The position numbers and the translations under genes were made by a program. The notes under the pieces were generated by a model, which saw only the letters and a list, made by a program, of their open reading frames with translations, ran no database searches and was not told the DNA's origin. Of a DNA stretch of 55,056 nt, positions 32,064-40,184 are shown in pieces. This stretch comes from Bacteroidales bacterium. Its GTDB lineage: Bacteria; Bacteroidota; Bacteroidia; Bacteroidales; JAFGUD01. The DNA is taken from positions 1 through 55,056 of the forward strand of contig JAFGUD010000370.1 in the NCBI GenBank assembly GCA_016938685.1. The letters run 5' to 3'. Every line of letters begins with the position of its first letter. Positions within the stretch are counted from its first letter, which is position 1.

Positions 32064-34055
32064 TTATTCACTTAATATTTTAGCTTCAACTCGTCTATTT
32101 TGCTGCTTACCTTCTTCATTGTCATTACTTGCCCTAGGAAAAGCAGACCCAAAACCTACTGCCTTTAATCTGTTTTTGCTTATTCCCTTAGAAAACATAT
32201 AATCGACAACAGCTTGAGCTCTATCTTGCGAAAGTTGTTTATTAAAAATATCGTTTCCTGTATTATCGGTATGTCCTGAAATTTCGACTTTTATACTCGG
32301 ATATTGAATCATAATATAAATCAAGCGATTAATTTCAGGATATGATTCAGGGCGAAGCTCAGATTTACCAGTATCAAAATTTACATTGTTTAATACTACC
32401 GAAGCTCCTATTTCCATAGGCTGAAGTTTGATATCTTTTTTTTTCACAAATTTCGAAAAATCAATTTCCAAATTTTCGGAAAAAAACAAATAACCATCAG
32501 CAGAAGCAGAAATTGAAACAGAACTAACATCTGACATTTTTATAGAATATTTTCCGTTTATATCCGATTTCGCAGACCCTAATTTCTCTCCATTCTCGTT
32601 GTTAAATATATCTATGTTTACAGAAATTGGTTCTCCTGTTTTACTGTTTGTAACAATACCTGAAAGCATCAAAATAGGCATTAATTCAATTTTCTCACTT
32701 ATTTCTTCAACATTCTCATCTATTTTTAATTCCGAACCATAGTCCTCAAAATTTACAGAGTTTACTTTTATACTATATGTTTTTCCCGATTTCAGACTTA
32801 CTGTATAATTACCATTTTCATCTGTTTGAACAGATTCTACAACTTTATTATCTTCTAAAAACAAAACCTCGGATTTTACAGGATTTCCATTAATTTTATT
32901 AAAGGTTTGCCCATAAACAATAGCATTTTCAGAAATTAGTCGGAAGTTTTGCTCATAATCATCCATATCTTTTGTTAATGTAATAAGCTGATTTACTTGT
33001 TTATAACTTTCAGAAGCAACATTAAACCTATAAGTTTTTTCGGCAGATAACTCAATTCCATAAATTCCTGTTTCAGAATTTGAATTTATTTTACCAATTT
33101 GAATGTCATTTTCATATATTTTTATTTCAGCATCAATCGGTTTATTATCAATATTAGAAGAAACAAGACCAAAAACGTTAATTTTAGGAGTGATTTTTTC
33201 AACTTTATCCTTATTAAATTTAAAAACAAGCTGAATCTCATGACTTCCGGTTGAACCGGTTGAAATTGGGTCAGTATCTGCCTGATAAGCGTATCCAATA
33301 GAGTAATTACCAATATCTGCTCCAATACTAAAAATAAAACTATTATTTGATCTGTATCCCACTTGTGCCCATATAGTTTTATTCCACATTGCTCCAATAT
33401 TTCCATCAAATTGCAAAGGACTACCTTGTGCTCCACGAAACATGACCGAAGGTTTTAAATCCCAACTGTCATTTAATTGGTATTCGTAGCCTAAAACACC
33501 AATAGTGTATAGATTTGCAGACTTATACTCAAACAATTGAGGCATAATTATTTGTGCGTTAAAACTATTATATTTATAAGCCAATCCGAATCCGGAAGAA
33601 AAAACTGTTTTATTATAGTAATCTGAAGTTAAATTTTGATCTGTAATATCAATATTTTCAGCGTTTTCAGTTAGTATTCGGTCATTTGCAACACCAAAAG
33701 ACAGACCCATTCTAATGTAATGATTTTCGTTAAAATCAAGTTCATATCCATATTTAAGGTTTGCATAAATATTGTTTAAAAGTCCTTGTTGGCTACTAAC
33801 AACAGAAAATCCGGCACCCATTTTTGGAAAAAAGTTCACAGATGCACCTAAATCATAAGTTTTTGGAGCTCCGTTAAAAGAAATCCACTGTAAATGTGAA
33901 TTTGAATAGGCTGAAAAATAATCATTTCCAACAGCAAAAGCAGGATTATACAATATAGGATTCTGTGAGTACAAATTGTAATTCTTTAGTTCCTGACCGC
34001 TTAAATTGATTGAAAATAAAAAAATCACAAGAATTATAAATATATTTTTTGACAT
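32064..34055 (-). CDS. PorP/SprF-type T9SS outer-membrane protein fused to OmpA domain (pair 3)
   Basis: 663 residues from MSKNIFIILV (signal peptide ending NLSGQ). Same architecture as the protein at 23151: PorP barrel (NYNLYSQNPILYNPAFAVG, SHLQWISFNGAP), three carboxypeptidase-regulatory-like sandwiches (about 295-545), and OmpA domain (FDTGKSELRPES, GHTDNTG, LSQDRAQAVVDYM, NRRVEAKIL). The barrel and OmpA parts are much more alike between the two paralogues than the middle sandwiches. It starts 28 nt after its presumed cargo adhesin, so the two form a tight operon ended by the terminator at 32005-32045. Confidence 0.9.
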   Translation of the reverse strand: MSKNIFIILVIFLFSINLSGQELKNYNLYSQNPILYNPAFAVGNDYFSAYSNSHLQWISFNGAPKTYDLGASVNFFPKMGAGFSVVSSQQGLLNNIYANLKYGYELDFNENHYIRMGLSFGVANDRILTENAENIDITDQNLTSDYYNKTVFSSGFGLAYKYNSFNAQIIMPQLFEYKSANLYTIGVLGYEYQLNDSWDLKPSVMFRGAQGSPLQFDGNIGAMWNKTIWAQVGYRSNNSFIFSIGADIGNYSIGYAYQADTDPISTGSTGSHEIQLVFKFNKDKVEKITPKINVFGLVSSNIDNKPIDAEIKIYENDIQIGKINSNSETGIYGIELSAEKTYRFNVASESYKQVNQLITLTKDMDDYEQNFRLISENAIVYGQTFNKINGNPVKSEVLFLEDNKVVESVQTDENGNYTVSLKSGKTYSIKVNSVNFEDYGSELKIDENVEEISEKIELMPILMLSGIVTNSKTGEPISVNIDIFNNENGEKLGSAKSDINGKYSIKMSDVSSVSISASADGYLFFSENLEIDFSKFVKKKDIKLQPMEIGASVVLNNVNFDTGKSELRPESYPEINRLIYIMIQYPSIKVEISGHTDNTGNDIFNKQLSQDRAQAVVDYMFSKGISKNRLKAVGFGSAFPRASNDNEEGKQQNRRVEAKILSE

Positions 34056-34083
34056 GATATTCAATTTTTAGATTTGAAATTAA

Positions 34084-37002
34084 TTATTTTACAACAGAAA
34101 TAAAGCCCGTATAACTTATTATTCCATTACTAAATATGTAGTAATAGTTTCCATCGGGCAATAGTTTTCCATTAAAAGTAGCATCCCATGTGTTTTTGTA
34201 ATTATCAGATTGATAAATAATCTCACCTATTTTATTAAAAATATTAAGAGAAAACCCTTCTAATTGTTCAACACCTTGAATTATCCAAATATCATTTTTG
34301 GCATCTCCATTAGGAGAAATAAAATTAGGTATTGCCAAATTAAAATCGGGTTGAATAACAGTTACAATTGCAGATTTTGAGGAAGAATTTCCAGAATAAT
34401 CTGTAACAGTTAAATTTACTGTGTTTTCTCCAATATCTTCAGCCGTAAAACTTGTGATATCCAAAGTCATACTTTCGATTCCGCAATCATCTGATGAACC
34501 ATTGTCAATATCTTGAGGTGTTATTGTAACATTTCCGTTTTCATCAAGATAAACTGTAATATCTTGTGTTTCTACAAATGGATCCGAATCGACAATAATT
34601 ACAGTTTGATTTTGGCTTACAGAATTACCGTTATTATCAACAAAAGTCCAAGTAATAATATAAGTCCCTTCTGTGTTATATTCTAGTGAATTTAGTGTTG
34701 TTGCGTCAATATTTCCTTCGCAATTATCTGTTGAACTTGGTATATCACTTATTGTAACACTACAGAATTCTGTGATATCAGGCAGATTACTTTGATCAGG
34801 CACTGGAGCTGTGACATCATCAATAATTACATTTTGATTTTGTGTAGAAATATTACCATTCTCGTCTTCATAAGTCCATATAACTGTCGTCGAAATAGTA
34901 ATAGGGAAAGAAATATTTGTTGTTCCTGTAATTATTCCCGCACAATTATCTGTTGCTGTAGGTGCTATAAGAGAAGAAACTTCACATTCGTCAATAATAT
35001 CAACTAACGAAATAGCATCGGCAACAGGAACTGTAACATCATTTATTATAACATTTTGAGTTTGAGTAGAAATATTTCCATTTCCATCTTCGTAAGTCCA
35101 AACAACAGAAGTTGTTATTGTTATTGGTAATGCTACATTTGAAGTCCCGGTAATTGTTCCTTCGCAATTATCGGTTGCAGTTGGTGCAGTAAGCGATGTT
35201 ACTTCACATTCTGCTGTTATATCTGAAAGAGTTACAACATCTGCAACCGGAGCGTTAACATCATCAATAATAACCGTTTGATTTTGAGATGAAGTATTTC
35301 CCATATCATCTTCGTAATCCCAAGTAACAGTATAAGTTCCTTGTGAGTTATAAGTTGTAGGATCACTAGTTGTTGCTGTAATTATTCCCGAGCAATAATC
35401 GGTAGCTGTTGGAGCAGATAAAGAAATTGAGCATTGTCCGATTATATCAACTAAATTAGTAATATCTGGAACAGGATCAGTATTATCTCCGATAATAAAT
35501 GCTTGGTCACTTGTTATATCCCCAACAGAATTTGATATTTCACACCTATATTTGTTTCCAACCAATCCATTTACGTCAGAAATATTTAAAGTAGCTGATT
35601 GTGAGCCACTGTATACTCCTCCGTCAGAAATATTACTCCAAGAACCTGAATTTTCCTGCCATTGATAACCTGTTGCGTTTGTGGCCGAAACTGAAAAACT
35701 CACAGCATCGCTGTTGCTGCAAACATTTTGATCAGAAGGTTGTGTTGATATTCCTGGCAATGAACCGACAACCTCTATATAAGCCTTATCATTAGCTGTT
35801 TCTGTATTTGCTGTTGCAGATAAAGTTGCTTGTGCAATTGTACCTTCGGTTGCAGAAATAGGACAAGTAACCTCCATCGTCACATCCTGATTCGCCCCAA
35901 CACCTAAACTAAAAGCACTTACAGGATTTGTCACATTTACAGACCATCCTGCAAGGTCAATTATTTCAGATAAAATTATATCACTAACAATGTTGGTTGA
36001 ATTATTTCTTACGTTAAAAGTAATGCTTTTAGTTTGTCCCGGAGCTATAGTTTCGTTCAACGGAGCAGTAACAATTAAATCAGTAATATCTTTATCAGAA
36101 TATTTTTCTATTGAATTTATAACCCACGTTTCCCCAGATGCAAGGGTCGCTTTCCTCCATTCCAGTGCAATTGAATTATCATGAGTAGTAGTTGTTACAG
36201 TTCCTGTAAGCGCATTAGCCAAAACATGATCATGAACATCATCATAATATGCACTTTCATGCTGAAAAGGCGTCTGCAACCCTTGAAGGAAAACACTAAC
36301 AGTTTGACCATTATCGTCTTTTTGACAGCCCAATGTATTTGTTGATCCCTCCCAATATCCGATTCCATTGTCACTTCCATAAGAATATGTGTCACCTCCG
36401 GCAAAGAAACGAATATCACTCATAGAAGAGCCGGAAAAATTTGTGATTTCCCACTGATAATTTATATAATCAGATTCAGCAGGATAATTTATTGTAAGTA
36501 AAACTTCGATTATTCCAGTCTTTGTCATTTTAACTGTTGCATTGTAATTGTCTATTTGGTCAATATCAATTCTATCATAAGCCGTTTCACCAAAAGCATA
36601 AAAATAAGAAAGGGCTCCACTTGCGGCAACTCCGTTAACATAAAAATCCGTTTCGGAAGGATTAACAAAGTAAACCTCACCATCTGCATATAAATGAACA
36701 CCTCTTCCGGGATACGATGAATACTCAAAATATTGATATTCCCATGTTGACGAACCAATATTTCTCCATACCTGTAAATTATCTCCTGCAATGTCAATTT
36801 TCAAACTGCTTAAAATATCGTCCCCTCCAATTGTTTGGTTTACAGTGTAGGCTTTGGGCGATTTTTCAGTATTTGAAGTGTTACTTTTAATTAAATACTC
36901 TTGATAATCTTTTTGCCTTTTACTTTCTACATAATTCTGAGAAATAATTTTGTTCGAGTAAAACACAAGAAGCATAATTAAAATAAAAAATGTACGATTC
37001 AT
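34084..37002 (-). CDS. T9SS type B surface adhesin-like protein (pair 3)
   Basis: 972 residues: signal peptide (to about NKIISQ); a linker; shared N-terminal domain at about 50-300 (GGDDILSSLKIDIAGDNLQ, GRGVHLYADG); CARDB-like domain at about 300-410; Ig-like domain (YQWQENSGSW); four repeats of about 83 residues (LVDIIGQCS, LSDITAECE, LVDIIDECE and LPDITEFCS starts); a HYR-like module; and a type B sorting domain (IPNFISPNGDAKNDIWII, LLPDGNYYYIFSNG). Its first 400 residues are close to those of the plus-strand protein at 40185, which ends instead in a type A signal. It is transcribed divergently from the histidine kinase gene. Confidence 0.88.
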   Translation of the reverse strand: MNRTFFILIMLLVFYSNKIISQNYVESKRQKDYQEYLIKSNTSNTEKSPKAYTVNQTIGGDDILSSLKIDIAGDNLQVWRNIGSSTWEYQYFEYSSYPGRGVHLYADGEVYFVNPSETDFYVNGVAASGALSYFYAFGETAYDRIDIDQIDNYNATVKMTKTGIIEVLLTINYPAESDYINYQWEITNFSGSSMSDIRFFAGGDTYSYGSDNGIGYWEGSTNTLGCQKDDNGQTVSVFLQGLQTPFQHESAYYDDVHDHVLANALTGTVTTTTHDNSIALEWRKATLASGETWVINSIEKYSDKDITDLIVTAPLNETIAPGQTKSITFNVRNNSTNIVSDIILSEIIDLAGWSVNVTNPVSAFSLGVGANQDVTMEVTCPISATEGTIAQATLSATANTETANDKAYIEVVGSLPGISTQPSDQNVCSNSDAVSFSVSATNATGYQWQENSGSWSNISDGGVYSGSQSATLNISDVNGLVGNKYRCEISNSVGDITSDQAFIIGDNTDPVPDITNLVDIIGQCSISLSAPTATDYCSGIITATTSDPTTYNSQGTYTVTWDYEDDMGNTSSQNQTVIIDDVNAPVADVVTLSDITAECEVTSLTAPTATDNCEGTITGTSNVALPITITTSVVWTYEDGNGNISTQTQNVIINDVTVPVADAISLVDIIDECEVSSLIAPTATDNCAGIITGTTNISFPITISTTVIWTYEDENGNISTQNQNVIIDDVTAPVPDQSNLPDITEFCSVTISDIPSSTDNCEGNIDATTLNSLEYNTEGTYIITWTFVDNNGNSVSQNQTVIIVDSDPFVETQDITVYLDENGNVTITPQDIDNGSSDDCGIESMTLDITSFTAEDIGENTVNLTVTDYSGNSSSKSAIVTVIQPDFNLAIPNFISPNGDAKNDIWIIQGVEQLEGFSLNIFNKIGEIIYQSDNYKNTWDATFNGKLLPDGNYYYIFSNGIISYTGFISVVK

Positions 37003-37144
37003 AATGTTAATGTTTAAGAATTCAATATTATGTTTTTATAAGACATTGATGTTTGTGATTTTTTTGTTTTTTTACTAAAACATCATCATAAATTTAAAAA
37101 AAATTAAAAACCCTTAATTTGATTCTTAGTAACGATCTAATTAA

Positions 37145-37175
37145 AATTAGTATTCTGTGTTTATTAATTAGTATT
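37145..37175. promoter_or_regulatory. Direct repeat AATTAGTATT with 21-bp period
   Basis: Two exact copies of AATTAGTATT (37145-37154 and 37166-37175), 21 bp apart, in the 231-bp gap between the divergent adhesin and kinase genes. LytTR-type regulators are known to bind two short direct repeats about 21 bp apart, although these words do not match the best-known ACAGTT-type consensus. Confidence 0.4.
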
Positions 37176-37233
37176 TGAATTTTATAGAAAATAAAAAATG
37201 TTTAGTTTTATACTTTGATAATTTAATCTTTAC

Positions 37234-39303
37234 ATGAAAAAAAACGACTCAAAAACAGCTATTTTTATACTACTTTTTTTTGTTTCAGGCATTTCTTATG
37301 GGCAGAACACAAAAATTGACAGCTTAAATCTCTTAATAAACTCGGGAAAAGAAAAAACAGCCATAATAGACTACCGTCTGGAAAAAACAAAAGAGTATTT
37401 AAAAATTGATAATCTCACAAATGCAGAAAAAGAGCTTGAAATTGTTTTTAATCAATTAGACACAACCAGATTCAACGACCAAGTAGCAAAAGGGTATTAC
37501 TTCAAAGGGAAATTACTATATGAACAAAATCAAATAAAACAATCTCTGGATTATTTTTTTAAAATTATTCTAAATCCTGAAAATATTAGTGATTATAAAA
37601 TACTATCAGATGCCAACTTTGAAATTGGTTATGTATATACTCAAATTGGGATCCTTGACCACGCAATAATTTATTTAGAAAAATCAAATTCAATATTACC
37701 AGACAAAGGCAACGAAGTAGAAAAAGCAAAAACAATAAACAACATCGGATACATCAACGAATTATTAGGAAATTATGAACTTGCAATAAACTACTACCGA
37801 AAGGCATTATCTGTTTTTGAGGAATATGGGGACAAAAAAGCAGCAGCTTATGCTTACAATAACATAGGAGCACTATACCGAGAAATTGAGAAGTTTGATG
37901 ACGCTATTATTTACTATCACAAATCTTATGAAATAAAACTCGAAATTGGAGACACAGCAGCCTTAGCAACTACTTACAATAATTTTGGTGTTGTTTATGA
38001 AAAAAAGAATGAACTAGATACAGCATTATATTATTATCGCCTTGCCTTAAGTATTGCAAAAAAATTCAAAATGAAACAAAACGAAGCTAGAACAATAAAC
38101 AACATAGGACGAATCAAAGAATTGCAAGGAGACTTTGATTCTGCTTTAGTTTATTATTTTCAATCATACGATATTAAAGAAAAAATAAGCGATAATCATG
38201 GTAAAATACTTTCTTTTCTGAATATTGGAAGCGCTTATTTTAATAACAATAATTTTGAAGAATCTGTATTTTACTATAACAAAGGAATAGAACTTGCTGA
38301 TTCACTAGGATTTATAAAAGAGCTTTCTTCCCTTTACAAAGAAATTAGTTTTAGCTATGAAAAATTGAATAACTACAAATCTGCATTAGACTATTATAAA
38401 AAATATTCTGAAATAAATGACACTTTAGTAAACGAAGAAAAACAAAAACGTATAGAAGAACTAGAAATTGTTTATCAAACAGAACAAAAAGAAAAAGAAC
38501 TTTTATTTTTAAAAAAAGAAAATGAGACAAAAGAAAAAATATTATCGACTAATAAAATTTTAATGGTTCTCTTAATCATTTTACTGATATTAGTTGTTGC
38601 TTTTTTCTACAATACTAACAAAAAGCAAAAGTTAAATGCCCAAAATAAATCGCTTGTATTAGAGCAAAAATTACTGCGAACACAAATGAATCCTCATTTC
38701 ATGTTTAATTCTCTTTCTTCTATTCAAGCATTTATTTATGAAAATGAACCCCTTAAAGCCGGAAAATACATTTCTAATTTTGCTACTCTAATGAGATTAA
38801 TGCTTGATAATTCAAGAAATGAAATGATTCTGATTACCAAAGAAATTGAAACTCTAGAATATTATTTAAAACTACAAAAACTTAGATTTAGAAATAAATT
38901 TGATTATGAAATTCATCTTAGTAATAACATAAATCCCGACAATACTTTTATTCCGCCTATGTTAGCACAACCTCTTATTGAAAACTCAATTGAACATGGT
39001 GTTAGAAACCTAAAAAAACAAGGTAAAATTGAAGTTTACTTTAACAAACAAGATAATAATATTAAAATAGAAATAATTGACAACGGACTTGGATTATCAC
39101 AAAATGGAAACGGACTTCATAAAGGTTCTAAATCGTATGCTATACAAATAATTAACGAAAGATTAACAACTTTTTCAAAAAATGGAAAAAACATTGTAAT
39201 TTTGGAGGAAATTAAAGACGATATCAATGAGGTAAAAGGAACAAAAGCTTCATTTTATATCCCTTCAAAAAACCAAAAAGATGCTAAAAATAATAATAAT
39301 TGA
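37234..39303 (+). CDS. TPR sensor histidine kinase of the LytS/YehU type
   Basis: 689 residues. Signal peptide to about SYGQ (residue 24); seven to eight tetratricopeptide-like repeats at about 40-400 (KTINNIGYINELLGNYELAI, YNNIGALYREIEKFDDAI, TYNNFGVVYEKK); a charged coiled coil; a membrane helix near 432-452 (LMVLLIILLILVVAFFY); then a His_kinase domain with LRTQMNPHFMFNSLSSIQ, the phospho-accepting His being in NPHF, and an ATPase N-box PPMLAQPLIENSIEHG with a later G-box NGLGLSQ. The TPRs lie outside the cytoplasm and probably sense a protein or wall signal. The response regulator gene overlaps its 3' end by 23 nt. Confidence 0.9.
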   Translation: MKKNDSKTAIFILLFFVSGISYGQNTKIDSLNLLINSGKEKTAIIDYRLEKTKEYLKIDNLTNAEKELEIVFNQLDTTRFNDQVAKGYYFKGKLLYEQNQIKQSLDYFFKIILNPENISDYKILSDANFEIGYVYTQIGILDHAIIYLEKSNSILPDKGNEVEKAKTINNIGYINELLGNYELAINYYRKALSVFEEYGDKKAAAYAYNNIGALYREIEKFDDAIIYYHKSYEIKLEIGDTAALATTYNNFGVVYEKKNELDTALYYYRLALSIAKKFKMKQNEARTINNIGRIKELQGDFDSALVYYFQSYDIKEKISDNHGKILSFLNIGSAYFNNNNFEESVFYYNKGIELADSLGFIKELSSLYKEISFSYEKLNNYKSALDYYKKYSEINDTLVNEEKQKRIEELEIVYQTEQKEKELLFLKKENETKEKILSTNKILMVLLIILLILVVAFFYNTNKKQKLNAQNKSLVLEQKLLRTQMNPHFMFNSLSSIQAFIYENEPLKAGKYISNFATLMRLMLDNSRNEMILITKEIETLEYYLKLQKLRFRNKFDYEIHLSNNINPDNTFIPPMLAQPLIENSIEHGVRNLKKQGKIEVYFNKQDNNIKIEIIDNGLGLSQNGNGLHKGSKSYAIQIINERLTTFSKNGKNIVILEEIKDDINEVKGTKASFYIPSKNQKDAKNNNN

Positions 39304-40033
39304 CGACGAACCTCATGCCATTACAGTTATCTCTAAAATAATAGAAAATTACACAAAAGGATTTAAAATCATTGCAACAGCAGATGATGTGGCCTCAGGA
39401 GTTGAGACAATTAATAAATATTCGCCTGACATTTTATTATTGGACATAAACCTTAGTGATGGAACCGGATTTGATATTTTAAATCAAATCAAAACCCATA
39501 ATTTCAAACTTATTTTTATTACCGCTTACGACCAATATGCAATTCAGGCATTCAAGTTTAGTGCTTTTGATTATATATTAAAACCCGTTGACCCTGACGA
39601 ACTAATATCTGTTTTAGAAAAAATTAAACCGGAACTATCTAACATTGACTATTCCACCCAACTTAAAACTTTTTTTGAAAATCTACAAACTTCTGCTAAT
39701 TCAGAAAAAAAAATTGTGCTTAAAACTCATGATACAATTTTTGTTGAAAACACAAAAGATTTAATTTATTGTAAAGCCGACAATAATTATACTGAATTTC
39801 ACATTATTGATAAAAAAGTTTTAGTTTCCAATACATTGAAACATTACGAAAATACTCTGGATAACTCTACATTTATTAGATGTCATCAATCTTATATAGT
39901 CAATCTTTTTCATATAAAAAAATACGATAAAAGAGATGGTGGCTTCCTTATTTTATCTGATAATTCTCAAATACCAGTGTCTGCTAGTAAAAAACAAATT
40001 GTTTTAGATGCAATCGACAATCTCGGCAAATAA
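39281..40033 (+). CDS. LytTR-family response regulator
   Basis: 250 residues. The receiver domain (1-120) has acidic residues DDE (8-10), phospho-acceptor Asp in ILLLDINLSDGTGFDIL, and Lys in YILKPVD. The LytTR DNA-binding domain (about 145-248) has VENTKDLIYCKADNNYTEFH, FIRCHQSYIVNLFHIKKY and IPVSASKKQ. It is translated from an ATG inside the kinase gene, so the two are co-expressed and should form one phosphorelay. Flanked by T9SS cargo genes on both sides, it most probably regulates them. Confidence 0.9.
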   Translation: MLKIIIIDDEPHAITVISKIIENYTKGFKIIATADDVASGVETINKYSPDILLLDINLSDGTGFDILNQIKTHNFKLIFITAYDQYAIQAFKFSAFDYILKPVDPDELISVLEKIKPELSNIDYSTQLKTFFENLQTSANSEKKIVLKTHDTIFVENTKDLIYCKADNNYTEFHIIDKKVLVSNTLKHYENTLDNSTFIRCHQSYIVNLFHIKKYDKRDGGFLILSDNSQIPVSASKKQIVLDAIDNLGK

Positions 40034-40150
40034 TTTCATTTCTTAAAAGCCCAAAATTCTATTTTTGTTTAAATTCTAATTTACAATGGCGCAATTCTAA
40101 AGTTACTTGGCATTATACTATATTGCTCAAAAAATCAGTAGTTATCTATT

Positions 40151-40158
40151 TAATTTTG
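40151..40158 (+). promoter_or_regulatory. Possible -7 element before 40185 gene
   Basis: TAATTTTG matches TAnnTTTG and lies 26 nt before the ATG. The nearest TTG (40123-40125) is 25 nt away, longer than the usual 19, so this promoter may need an activator. Confidence 0.4.
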
Positions 40159-40184
40159 TACAATAAACAATAAAACAGTTTGTT

